The translations under genes and the position numbers were made by a program. From positions 62,001 through 126,000 of the forward strand of contig NZ_ALAB01000027.1 of assembly GCF_000280055.1 (NCBI RefSeq): 64,000 nt of DNA, in the 5' to 3' direction. The DNA is from Alishewanella aestuarii B11. GTDB lineage: Bacteria; Pseudomonadota; Gammaproteobacteria; Enterobacterales; Alteromonadaceae. Under the pieces are notes generated by a model that made no database searches, was not told the origin of the DNA, and saw only the letters and a program-made list of their open reading frames with translations. This document shows positions 44,882 through 52,952 of this stretch, piece after piece. The number at the start of each line of letters is the position of its first letter. Within the stretch, counting starts at the first letter, position 1.

Positions 44882-45241
44882 GGGGCTGATTCTGGATTCG
44901 ACGGGATTCACGAACTCTTAGGTGCATGCCGAGGTGAGGTAGGCCTCGTAAAAAAGCCTCAATTAAATAGTCGCAAACGACGAAACTTACGCAATCGCTG
45001 CCTAATAAGCAGTAGATAGCTCTTCCCCTCACGCATGCCTGTAAGCTGAGACTCTGGAAGATCACCCCTAACAGGATCGCGTCGCGTCTTCGCCTGGAGA
45101 CAAAACGTTAAAACCAATCAGGCTCGCCCGACGATAGCCTGCCAGCTGGCGCTCATAGGGTTAACTAAATAACTGGCTAAGCATGTAGTACCGACGATGT
45201 AGGTTTTTCGGACGCGGGTTCAACTCCCGCCAGCTCCACCA
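44882..45241 (+). ncRNA. ssrA: Transfer-messenger RNA (tmRNA)
   Basis: This 360-base, one-piece tmRNA begins GGGGCTGATTCTGGATTCGA and ends TTCAACTCCCGCCAGCTCCACCA with the CCA encoded, which gives the alanyl tRNA-like domain. The open frame at 44973-45005 encodes the tag ANDETYAIAA followed by TAA TAA. The E. coli tag is ANDENYALAA, so two positions differ conservatively and the AA end recognised by ClpXP is kept. Pseudoknots are expected but I did not fold them. Confidence 0.97.
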
Positions 45242-45248
45242 ACTAGAG

Positions 45249-45275
45249 AAGCGGCGCATTAGCGCCGCTTTTTTA
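45249..45275 (+). terminator. Rho-independent terminator of ssrA
   Basis: AAGCGGCGC / GCGCCGCTT (9-bp stem, ATTA loop) is followed by TTTT and ATT, eight bases after the tmRNA 3' end. Confidence 0.88.
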
Positions 45276-45559
45276 TTGCCGCAATCACAAACCGCAGCAT
45301 AATCTCACCATCGAGCAATGTTTGTTTGTCAGCAGCAATTTAACTTCTTAGCGACTATCATGCCCCCAAAGCCGCTTTATCATAACCTTGGCGATGCGAA
45401 ATACACTCTGTTTCGATACTATGTATAAATATTTTCACACCTTTTTCCCTTGTCCTGTGGTGATTTAGCAGCGATTTGCTGCAAAATAAGCGCTTGCTGG
45501 TTTGATCTCTGCAAATAAAATCTGCATAGTAAGCATCAGTGCTGCGCTGCGCCTGAAAA
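45276..45559. other. Intergenic stretch without recognisable gene
   Basis: Between ssrA and the acyltransferase lie about 395 bases. I saw no integrase, repeat or attachment site duplicated from the tmRNA 3' end. A 72-codon minus-strand frame (45358-45576) lacks a ribosome binding site and family resemblance. Confidence 0.5.
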
Positions 45560-45575
45560 TGGGCGGCCAGTTGCA
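45560..45575 (+). promoter_or_regulatory. Candidate sigma-54 promoter of the acyltransferase gene
   Basis: TGG-N10-GC (TGGGCGGCCAGTTGCA) keeps the invariant GG and GC at 10-base spacing plus TTGCA, about 96 bases upstream of the ATG. PEP-CTERM/exosortase genes in other bacteria are often sigma-54-dependent. The -24 half is only a partial match. Confidence 0.4.
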
Positions 45576-45670
45576 TAGCTGTATCAGGGAAGAATGCCGC
45601 ACTCAGGACGCGCCGGCCGGCTTATGCTATTACAACAAAAACAGCATTTTCCTATTGTCAGGGTTGCGCC

Positions 45671-46477
45671 ATGCATTCTAATTCTCAGGCGAGTTTAGCG
45701 CTTAGCCTGCCACAAACTGCTGTGCCCAGCGAACCACTCCCACAGCAAGGTGGTCACTGGGCATTATTGTTTCAGCGCGATTTTCAGATCAAGCGCGCCG
45801 TTAGTAGCGACGAGCAGCAACAAAGCTATCGTTTACGCCACCAGGTGTATTGCGAAGAGTTAGGCTTTGAGCCTACCAATGCCAATGCCATTGAGCAGGA
45901 TCACTACGATCAGCGCTCTGCCCATTATCTGCTACAACACCGGCAAAGCCACAGTCTGGCCGGCACTATGCGGATGGTGTATTGCCGTTCAGCCGCAGAA
46001 CAATTACCGGTAGCTAGTTATTTCGCTGGCAGTTTTACCGAACCACAATTGCAGCCAGCAGCCTTCGCACCGGACAGCATTTGTGAACTATCACGTCTGG
46101 CGCTGGCCGGTGAATTTCGCCGCCAGCAGCAACCGCATAATCCGGCACTTAGCCAGTTAAATCCGCTACAGGTTAGCCCGAACAACAGTCATTACCGTTA
46201 TCTGGCAGCGGGTTTGTATCTGGCTGCACTGGAGCAAGCCTACAGCGAGGGGATAGCGCATGCCTATGCTGTGGTTGCGCCCGCTCTGGCCAGAATGCTC
46301 AACCGGGTCGGCTTTCAATTCCGGCAAATCAGCGCCCCCATTGAACTGAACGGTCAGCGCGCTGCCTATTACCTGGATGTGAACAAAAGCCTCTATACTT
46401 TGTGTGATGATTATAAGCTGTTACGGCAAGTGCTGGCTGCGCAACTGGCGCAGGTTAGCCTCTCTGGCATCCGCTAA
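45671..46477 (+). CDS. PEP-CTERM/exosortase-associated acyltransferase (LuxI-like fold)
   Basis: This 268-residue protein is of the GNAT/autoinducer-synthase-like fold. It has RLRHQVYCEELGFEP (about 50-65), then LAGTMRMVY and ICELSRLALAGEFRR. These fit the acyltransferase family that accompanies exosortase and PEP-CTERM proteins. No exosortase, PEP-CTERM protein or exopolysaccharide gene is in the window, so it is an orphan here. A true acyl-homoserine-lactone synthase is less likely, because the length exceeds LuxI and no luxR gene is adjacent. Assignment is from remembered family pattern. Confidence 0.68.
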   Translation: MHSNSQASLALSLPQTAVPSEPLPQQGGHWALLFQRDFQIKRAVSSDEQQQSYRLRHQVYCEELGFEPTNANAIEQDHYDQRSAHYLLQHRQSHSLAGTMRMVYCRSAAEQLPVASYFAGSFTEPQLQPAAFAPDSICELSRLALAGEFRRQQQPHNPALSQLNPLQVSPNNSHYRYLAAGLYLAALEQAYSEGIAHAYAVVAPALARMLNRVGFQFRQISAPIELNGQRAAYYLDVNKSLYTLCDDYKLLRQVLAAQLAQVSLSGIR

Positions 46478-46500
46478 CGTCCGACGGATTACATAGCACT

Positions 46501-47556
46501 ATGGATTCATTAACCCAAATTGCTCTTGGCTCGGCAGTTGCCGTTGCTGTGGTGGGCCGCAAAAGCTCAGTTAAAAAAGCCGCGCTCTGGGGCGCGGTGG
46601 CCGGCACACTGCCGGATCTGGATATCTTGATCGACTACGGTGATGCGCTGAGTAATATGGTGTACCACCGTGGCTTTAGCCATGCCCTGTTTTACCTGAC
46701 TCTGTTATCACCACTGCTGGCGCTGCTGATTTGTAAAATTCATCAGCAAATGCCGCTGTACCGTCATTGGTTGCTGGCGATCTGGCTGGTGCTAATTACC
46801 CACCCCCTACTGGACACCCTTACCATCTATGGTACCCAGCTGGCGCTGCCCTTTAGTAATCATCCGTTTGCGGTGGGCAGCATCTTTATTATCGATCCCC
46901 TTTATACGCTGCCATTACTGCTCGGCCTGGCCTGGGTGCTGTGGCGCGGCAAAAGAGCCCTGGCCGCTAATACTGCAGCCCTGGTGTTCTCCAGCTGTTA
47001 TTTACTCTGGGGGCTGGCTGCGCAGCAGCATGTCTTACAAGTTGCTGCCAAGCAGCCGGTAAGCAATGACGCCAGGGTGCTGGTGGTACCGACCGCACTT
47101 AACACCTTGCTGTGGCGGGTATTGCTGGTCACCGAGGAAGCTTACTATGAAGGCTTCTACTCGCTGCTGGAAAAGAACAGCGACATCGTGTTTCAGCGTT
47201 ATGTACTGGACCCTGAGTTATACCAGCGCTATCAGCAGCATCCGGACGTGCAAACGCTGGCCACCTTTAGTCAGGGTTTTTACGCCCTGGAGCAACAGGG
47301 CGAGCAAGTGGTGATCACAGATTTACGGATGGGGCAACAACAAAACTATGCCTTTAGTTTTGTGCTGGCCGAGGAGCCTGGGCAACCGGCCAGCCGCTTG
47401 CCCCGACAACTGCAGCTGGCCGAAACCGTAAGCTGGGTGTGGCGCACTCTGACCGGTGAGCTCAGTGCCGCTAACCAATTACCTCGTAACCTGACCAGTC
47501 CGGACGCAGTGGCTGAGCCTGACCGCCCGGCAGCAGCTCAATATAGTAGCCACTAG
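46501..47556 (+). CDS. Membrane-bound metal-dependent hydrolase (YdjM/DUF457 family)
   Basis: This is a 351-residue inner-membrane protein. An N-terminal hydrolase-like region has GTLPDLDILIDYG, HRGFSHALFY and THPLLDTLTIYGT, where the Asp/His residues probably bind metal. Four to five transmembrane segments span about 65-195, and the C-terminal half is soluble. Its substrate is unknown. The last 86 bases overlap the convergent DUF1543 gene. Confidence 0.8.
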   Translation: MDSLTQIALGSAVAVAVVGRKSSVKKAALWGAVAGTLPDLDILIDYGDALSNMVYHRGFSHALFYLTLLSPLLALLICKIHQQMPLYRHWLLAIWLVLITHPLLDTLTIYGTQLALPFSNHPFAVGSIFIIDPLYTLPLLLGLAWVLWRGKRALAANTAALVFSSCYLLWGLAAQQHVLQVAAKQPVSNDARVLVVPTALNTLLWRVLLVTEEAYYEGFYSLLEKNSDIVFQRYVLDPELYQRYQQHPDVQTLATFSQGFYALEQQGEQVVITDLRMGQQQNYAFSFVLAEEPGQPASRLPRQLQLAETVSWVWRTLTGELSAANQLPRNLTSPDAVAEPDRPAAAQYSSH

Positions 47557-47971
47557 CCTGCTGTAACGGCAGGCAGTCGTCTAACTGCAGCAAATCATCT
47601 TTGTGCGGGCTATCGGCATCGGTCAATAACTGGGCTTTGGCCCTTGCCTTAGCCTCTGCCGCATTCTTCGCCACACAGAGCATAAAATCATGCTGCTCGG
47701 CAATCTTGCCCGGGTAATAACCACCAAAATTAACAAAAAACAGCTTTTCCGCCTGCTCAACCGGCGTTGTCGACAGACGGATCTGATAGCCATCAATATT
47801 ATGTAGCGCCAGATAGCTGTCTAAATGCAGGCCTTTAAGCTCGCCAAACCATTGCTGACGCAGCTGGGGGTAAGTCTGCTCAATGGTCTCACCGACCACA
47901 AAACGCACGTCGTGCAGTTCAATATTGGCACCGGGTGCGGTACCACCTAAATAGACTAAAAATAGCTGCAT
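47471..47971 (-). CDS. DUF1543 domain-containing protein
   Basis: This 166-residue cytoplasmic protein of unknown function has the DUF1543 pattern: FLVYLGGTAPGANIELHDVRFVVG at the N-terminus, a repeat-like second half with LFFVNFGGYYPGKIAEQHDFMLCVA, and DDLLQLDD. The two halves resemble each other, which suggests an internal duplication. It follows the ABC permease by nine bases. Confidence 0.8.
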   Translation of the reverse strand: MQLFLVYLGGTAPGANIELHDVRFVVGETIEQTYPQLRQQWFGELKGLHLDSYLALHNIDGYQIRLSTTPVEQAEKLFFVNFGGYYPGKIAEQHDFMLCVAKNAAEAKARAKAQLLTDADSPHKDDLLQLDDCLPLQQASGYYIELLPGGQAQPLRPDWSGYEVIG

Positions 47972-47980
47972 TAACTGTCC

Positions 47981-49237
47981 TTATAAACGAATACTTAAAC
48001 CATCAGTCAGGGCACGGCGATAAGCCACCAAGGCCGGTACGCAAGCCAGTAGCGCAGCAGCAGCCAGAATGCCGCCAGCCCAGTACAGGCTTTGTAAGCT
48101 AAAGGGGCTCAGGCTGATAAAGAGGCCATAGTTCGCTGCCAGATAGTCCTGCACACCCCACAGCGCTGCCAGCAGTAACACAGCACTGCTGAGCATCGCC
48201 ACACTGGTCAGTAACAGTACTTCGAGTTGGATCAGCCAGAACAGATACCAGGGGCTGGCCCCCACCGCACGTAAAATCGCCATTTCCCGTTGCCGCTCCC
48301 GCATCGAGGCCAGCAAGGTGGTCATCATGCCAACTAAAGCCGCCACCAGCACCAATAAGGTGATCAGCAGCAGCATATTCTCTACCATGCCCAGCATTTG
48401 CCACAGCTCAGCCAGTGCCACCCCGGGTAAGATGGCAGTCAGAGGTTCACCGCGAAACTCATTGATCTGCCGCTGTACCACAAAAGTTGCCATCCGTGAG
48501 TTCAACCCCACCATAAAGGCGGTAATCGCCTTCGGAGTCAAATCCATTTCCAGCGCCTGTTCGGCACTGACCTGCCGGCCAGGCATAGGCGCGCCCTGCT
48601 GCCAGTCGATATGGATGGCTTCAATGCCTTCCAGGCTAACATGTACTGTCTGATCAACAGGAGTACCGGTTGGCGCCAGGATGCCGACGACAGTAAAGGG
48701 CTTGTCTTTATGCTCGGAAAAACTGACGGCGCCGATACCATGCGCCAGTACGATTTCCTGCCCCAGCACATAGCCCAGACGCTTTGCCACCTCAGCGCCT
48801 AATACCGCATCATAAACACCGGTAAAGGGCACGCCCTCAGCAAACTGCAGCTGCTGCGATGAGGCGTAGCGGAAATGTTCAAAATAGCCCTGATTCGTGC
48901 CTAATACCCGGTAGCCACGGTGCGAATCGCCGAGCGATAACGGGATGGTCCAGGCGATTTGTGGATGCCGGCTGATCCGCTCATAGGTCGCCCAGCTGAC
49001 ATTTGCGGTGGCATTACCGATCCGGAATACCGAATACAGCAACAAATTCAGCTGACCAGAGCGGGCACCGACGATCAGATCAGTACCAGACACCGTATTG
49101 GTAAAGCTACTGCGGGCTTCTTTACGGATATGATCAATTCCCAGCAGCAGCACCAGACTAATGGTAAGCGACAACAGGGTTAGTAACACAGTGCCCCGGC
49201 GGTTCCATAAACTTAGACGGGCGAGTTTAATTAACAT
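47981..49237 (-). CDS. ABC transporter permease (FtsX/MacB-like), probable zinc locus
   Basis: This 418-residue permease has one N-terminal membrane helix (about 15-33), a large periplasmic domain (about 40-275), and three C-terminal helices (about 280-305, 330-355, 380-405). This is the FtsX-like topology rather than that of a typical importer. It overlaps the ATPase gene by 7 bases. With the DUF3299 and His-rich DUF2796 genes it forms the set seen in the Zur-regulated zinc locus of Pseudomonas (PA4063-PA4066) and the Vibrio Zrg system, as I recall them. Confidence 0.85.
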   Translation of the reverse strand: MLIKLARLSLWNRRGTVLLTLLSLTISLVLLLGIDHIRKEARSSFTNTVSGTDLIVGARSGQLNLLLYSVFRIGNATANVSWATYERISRHPQIAWTIPLSLGDSHRGYRVLGTNQGYFEHFRYASSQQLQFAEGVPFTGVYDAVLGAEVAKRLGYVLGQEIVLAHGIGAVSFSEHKDKPFTVVGILAPTGTPVDQTVHVSLEGIEAIHIDWQQGAPMPGRQVSAEQALEMDLTPKAITAFMVGLNSRMATFVVQRQINEFRGEPLTAILPGVALAELWQMLGMVENMLLLITLLVLVAALVGMMTTLLASMRERQREMAILRAVGASPWYLFWLIQLEVLLLTSVAMLSSAVLLLAALWGVQDYLAANYGLFISLSPFSLQSLYWAGGILAAAALLACVPALVAYRRALTDGLSIRL

Positions 49238-49923
49238 GCCACTACTCCTTGCTCCAGGGCTGTCATCGCCAGTTGATAATGAAAATAACGCTGCAACTGA
49301 CTGTCATGGCTGACAAAGATCACAGTAGTGCCGCTTTTATCCGCCTCACTGAGCAATACCTGCATAAAGGCATCGCGGTTATCAGCATCCAAGGCTGAGG
49401 TGGGCTCATCGGCAATCAGTAAGGTTGGCTGGGTCAGTAAAGCCCGGGCAATGGCAACCCGCTGCTGCTGACCTACGCTTAACTGGCTGGCTTTTTGCTG
49501 CCAGTAATTATCTCCCAGCCCCAGTGCTGTTAACAGTTCGCGGGCCCGCTGCTGCATTGCTGCGGCCGGCGCCCTGGCAAAGGCAGCACGTAACAGTACG
49601 TTATCCAGCACACTCAGATAGGGGATCAGGTTCAGTTGCTGAAACACCACCCCGATCTCATAAGCGCGCAATTTATCGCGACGCGAGGCACTGAGCTGAT
49701 GCAGCGCCATGCCGTTTAACCAGATCTCTCCAGCGTTAGGCACGGTAATACCGCATAACAAATTCAATAGCGTAGTTTTACCGCTGCCCGAGGCTCCGCG
49801 TACAAAGAGGTGCTGGCCGCTACTTAGCGACAACTTTGGGATGGCCAGTTGCCAACCGCCGGGCTGGTACCAAAATTTAAGATCTTTGAGTTCAATCGCA
49901 GGAAATTTCGGCTTGGTGGTCAC
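49231..49923 (-). CDS. ABC transporter ATP-binding protein, probable zinc locus
   Basis: This 230-residue ATPase has Walker A GASGSGKTTLL, signature LSVGQQQRVAIARAL and Walker B LLIADEPTSALD. It belongs to the LolD/MacB-like class that partners with FtsX-like permeases. I chose the GTG start at 49923 because AAAGGAG lies five bases upstream; a longer frame opens at 49959 without such a site. Confidence 0.9.
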   Translation of the reverse strand: MTTKPKFPAIELKDLKFWYQPGGWQLAIPKLSLSSGQHLFVRGASGSGKTTLLNLLCGITVPNAGEIWLNGMALHQLSASRRDKLRAYEIGVVFQQLNLIPYLSVLDNVLLRAAFARAPAAAMQQRARELLTALGLGDNYWQQKASQLSVGQQQRVAIARALLTQPTLLIADEPTSALDADNRDAFMQVLLSEADKSGTTVIFVSHDSQLQRYFHYQLAMTALEQGVVAC

Positions 49924-50021
49924 AGGGTCTCCTTTCTGCATGCTATGATAGCGCAGCATAGTGCAATGTGCTGTGCAGTGTTCTGTGCCGTATTATGCGT
50001 TAATTAAGAGGCGAAACTCCA

Positions 50022-50567
50022 ATGTTCAACAAGTTGTCTGTTGCGTTTTCTTTGGTACTGACCGCAATGTTGGCTTTTAGCCTGCAGGCGGCCGAGGTTA
50101 AAACCATTGAATGGACTGATTTAATGCCGGAAGAGGACCTGAAGCTACTCCAGTCCTTACCCGAGGTGACGCACGACTATAGTCAGCCTTCACCGTTTGA
50201 AGATAACTACAATGGTAATGACCCTACTGCCCAGGCCTGGCAGCAAATTTTACAGTCAGCCAAGGTAAAACCGGAATTTAATAACGTTAAGGTCCGGATC
50301 CCGGGCTTTATTGTGCCGCTGGAATTTGATGACAAACAAAATGTGACCAGTTTCTTCCTGGTACCCTACTTTGGTGCCTGTATCCACGTACCGCCACCGC
50401 CACCAAACCAGATTATCTATGTTACCGGCGCGTCCAATCTGCGCGCGGATATGATCTATTCGCCATTCTGGATCAGCGGCACCATTACCACTGACAGTGT
50501 CTCGCATGACTTAGCCAATGCGGCTTACAGCATCAAGGCCGATAAGGTAGAAGAATATACCTGGTAA
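50022..50567 (+). CDS. DUF3299 periplasmic protein
   Basis: This 181-residue exported protein has a signal peptide at 1-24 (LAFSLQA). The DUF3299 core VKVRIPGFIVPLEFD, then FFLVPYFGACIHVPPPPPNQIIYV, is well kept, including the Cys-Ile-His-Val-Pro segment, which could bind metal. It is divergent from the ABC ATPase. Co-occurrence with that transporter and a His-rich protein suggests zinc or another divalent metal; its own activity is unknown. Confidence 0.85.
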   Translation: MFNKLSVAFSLVLTAMLAFSLQAAEVKTIEWTDLMPEEDLKLLQSLPEVTHDYSQPSPFEDNYNGNDPTAQAWQQILQSAKVKPEFNNVKVRIPGFIVPLEFDDKQNVTSFFLVPYFGACIHVPPPPPNQIIYVTGASNLRADMIYSPFWISGTITTDSVSHDLANAAYSIKADKVEEYTW

Positions 50568-50592
50568 CTCCCCCGTAACAAAAAACAGTTAC

Positions 50593-50633
50593 AAAAAAGC
50601 CGGTTTGCTGTTTTAAGCAATACCGGCTTTTTT
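50593..50633. terminator. Bidirectional terminator after the DUF3299 gene
   Basis: A long stem (AAAAAGCCGGT / ACCGGCTTTTT) with an inner TTGCT..AGCAA pairing is flanked by A and T runs. It separates the DUF3299 gene from the convergent DUF2796 gene. Confidence 0.85.
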
Positions 50634-50671
50634 ATGGCGCTGCTTTCCAGCGCCTTGCGATACAACTGCCG

Positions 50672-51298
50672 TTAGAAACGAATGCTGTTGTTATTCAGTG
50701 TTGCTGTAGCGGCGCCCTGGCGACCGTTAATCACCCACTGCACCTCCACCTTTTCCAGTGCCGGCGTCAGACTGAACAAACCCAGCTCCAACTGCTGCAA
50801 ACGCGCCGGGTTTTGACACAGCAAACTGATATTGGCATAAAAATCACCATGACCAGTGTAACCCGGTTCGGTCAGATCAGTATTAGCATCGGCGCTTTGC
50901 ACTTCGCAGTGGGCGTCGCGGCTTAAGGTAAGCCAGGTTGCCTGGGCAAGATTATCCAGCGCCAGCGCAATTTCCTGCCGTTGCTCGTTATTGCTTGGCG
51001 CGTGTTCAAAACCGACGATATTGTAGGCGGCAGATTGCAACGCCAGTTGCAGTTCATTGCCCTCCAGTACCAGCGTCAGCGTCGCCGCGCCATGCACATG
51101 AGCACCCAATTGAGTCATCTCATCATGATCATGGTCGTGCTCATGCTTGTGGTCATGATCGTGTTTATGATCATGATCGTGATTATGTTGTTCAGCCTTG
51201 GGCGCTTTGTCGTGCTGATGCGCCGGATGCGCCTGAACCAGCGCAGCCGGGCCCAGCAGTATGGCGGGCAGCAGCAGGGCAATCAATTTTGATGACAT
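50672..51298 (-). CDS. His-rich DUF2796 protein, zinc-uptake (ZrgA-like)
   Basis: This 208-residue periplasmic protein has a signal peptide (about 1-23, cleaved after VQA). A His/Asp-rich metal-binding stretch (24-60, repeats of HDHDHKH) is followed by a DUF2796 domain (GAHVHGAATLTLVLEGNELQL and LCQNPARLQQLELGLFSL). Proteins of this type capture zinc for an associated ABC transporter in Vibrio. A candidate Zur site lies just upstream. Confidence 0.82.
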   Translation of the reverse strand: MSSKLIALLLPAILLGPAALVQAHPAHQHDKAPKAEQHNHDHDHKHDHDHKHEHDHDHDEMTQLGAHVHGAATLTLVLEGNELQLALQSAAYNIVGFEHAPSNNEQRQEIALALDNLAQATWLTLSRDAHCEVQSADANTDLTEPGYTGHGDFYANISLLCQNPARLQQLELGLFSLTPALEKVEVQWVINGRQGAATATLNNNSIRF

Positions 51299-51309
51299 AG
51301 CCTTCTCCT

Positions 51310-51332
51310 CAAATGTTATTGTGTCACATCAT
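51310..51332. promoter_or_regulatory. Candidate Zur box upstream of the DUF2796 gene
   Basis: CAAATGTTATTGTGTCACAT with three more bases matches the Gammaproteobacterial Zur consensus at about 15 of 23 positions, with AAATGTTAT and ACAT at the expected spacing. It lies 12 bases upstream of the DUF2796 start and in the region shared with the photolyase operon. Confidence 0.45.
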
Positions 51333-51422
51333 ACTCAGTTTTTACGCGACTGCAACGCTAACGAATGATCGCCAAAGGGCTCACTCCCGTACTCGCCATA
51401 ACTCTGATTAACTGTGGCCGCT

Positions 51423-52952
51423 ATGCGCAAACTGATTATTATTCTGGGCGATCAATTAAGCCCGGCCCTGGCCAGCCTGCGTCAGGCGGGTCCTGACGAC
51501 CTGATTCTGATGGCAGAGGTGCAAACCGAAGCCCGTTACGTGAAACATCATAAGCACAAAATCATTTTACTGTTTAGCGCAATGCGTCATTTTGCTGCAA
51601 CCTTGCGGCAACAGGGCTTTGCGCTCTGTTATCTGGAATATGGCGCTCAGCCGGGTATTCACAGTATGACCGATGCCGTTGCCCATGCCCTGCAGCAGCA
51701 AGAGTTCAGTGACATTGTCATCACCGAGTGCGGCGAATACCGGTTGCAACAGGAGATACTGAGCTGGCGCGAACGTTTTAATCTGCCGCTGCACGTGCTG
51801 GAAGATGACCGCTTTATCTGTTCAACGGCGATGTTTGCACAATGGGCCACAGATCGCCAGCAGCTGCGGATGGAGTTTTTTTACCGCCAGATGCGCCGCT
51901 ACACCGGCTTACTGATGGATGCGAAGCAACAACCTGTCGGTGGCCAATGGAACTACGATAAAGACAACCGCAAGGCCTGCCCACCGGATCTGCAGCAAAT
52001 TCCGCCATTGCAGTTTAGCCCCGATGCCATTACCCGGCAGGTGATGGCGCTGGTTGAAACCGAGTTCGCCGACCATCCTGGCAGCGTCGGTGAATTTCAC
52101 TACGCCGTCACCGGTAAAGCCGCCCGGCAGGCGTTCTTGCATTTTGTTGATCAGCAGCTGGCCAATTTTGGCGATTATCAGGACGCAATGCTGCTGGAGC
52201 AGCCATTCTTGTTTCACAGCATCTGTTCGATGTACCTGAATGCAGGTTTACTGGATGTACGCTGGATGTGCCAGAAAGTCGAAACCGCCTGGCGCGAACA
52301 AAGCGTCAGCCTGAATGCCGCCGAGGGCTTTATCCGGCAGCTCATTGGCTGGCGCGAATATGTCCGCGGCCTGTATTGGTTAATGATGCCAGACTACAGC
52401 CGCCATAATTTCCTGCAGGCGCATACACCTCTGCCAGGGTTTTACTGGCATGCCGGAACTAAGATGCGCTGTATGCAGCAGGCGATCAGTCAAACCCTGC
52501 AACATGGCTATGCGCATCATATTCAACGCTTAATGGTTACCGGTAACTTTGCCTTACTGGCGGGCTTAGCCATCGATGAAGTCACGGCCTGGTATCTGGC
52601 GGTTTATGTCGATGCCTACGAGTGGGTTGAGCTGCCCAATACGCTGGGAATGGCGCTATTTGCCGATGGCGGCATTCTGGCGTCAAAACCCTATGCCGCC
52701 AGCGGCGCCTATATCAACCGGATGAGCAACTATTGCAAACATTGCCACTACCAGGTGAAAGAGGTGACAGGTGCCAAAGCCTGCCCTTTTAACGCGCTGT
52801 ACTGGGATTTTCTGGCCCGCAACGAGTCGCAATTAGGTCAGAATGCACGGATGCAGCTGGCTTATAAAAACTGGCATAACAAAACGCCGGAGCAGCAACA
52901 AGCGATCCGCGCCCAGGCTGCGCAGTGGTTAATACAGATTGAGCAGTTATGA
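51423..52952 (+). CDS. Iron-sulfur bacterial cryptochrome / (6-4) photolyase (PhrB-like)
   Basis: This 509-residue protein is of the FeS-BCP clade. It has IIILGDQLSPALASL at the N-terminus, an FAD-binding region (IGWREYVRGLYWLMMPDY, then RLMVTGNFALLAG), and a Cys set for a 4Fe-4S cluster: one in MRCMQQ, two in YCKHCHY, one in KACPFNALY. Family members repair (6-4) photoproducts or act as light sensors. The start at 51423 gives the conserved N-terminus; GTG at 51414 is possible. Neither has a good ribosome binding site. Confidence 0.88.
   Translation: MRKLIIILGDQLSPALASLRQAGPDDLILMAEVQTEARYVKHHKHKIILLFSAMRHFAATLRQQGFALCYLEYGAQPGIHSMTDAVAHALQQQEFSDIVITECGEYRLQQEILSWRERFNLPLHVLEDDRFICSTAMFAQWATDRQQLRMEFFYRQMRRYTGLLMDAKQQPVGGQWNYDKDNRKACPPDLQQIPPLQFSPDAITRQVMALVETEFADHPGSVGEFHYAVTGKAARQAFLHFVDQQLANFGDYQDAMLLEQPFLFHSICSMYLNAGLLDVRWMCQKVETAWREQSVSLNAAEGFIRQLIGWREYVRGLYWLMMPDYSRHNFLQAHTPLPGFYWHAGTKMRCMQQAISQTLQHGYAHHIQRLMVTGNFALLAGLAIDEVTAWYLAVYVDAYEWVELPNTLGMALFADGGILASKPYAASGAYINRMSNYCKHCHYQVKEVTGAKACPFNALYWDFLARNESQLGQNARMQLAYKNWHNKTPEQQQAIRAQAAQWLIQIEQL

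Noticed and set aside
45358..45576. 72-codon minus-strand open frame between ssrA and the acyltransferase
   Set aside because: No ribosome binding site, no family resemblance, and it overlaps the probable acyltransferase control region.
44882..45670. Integrative element at the tmRNA 3' end
   Set aside because: ssrA is a common integration site, but there is no integrase gene and no repeated copy of the tmRNA 3' end in the window.
45671..46477. Acyl-homoserine-lactone synthase (LuxI)
   Set aside because: The fold is similar, but the length and motifs fit the exosortase-associated acyltransferase family better, and no luxR gene is adjacent.
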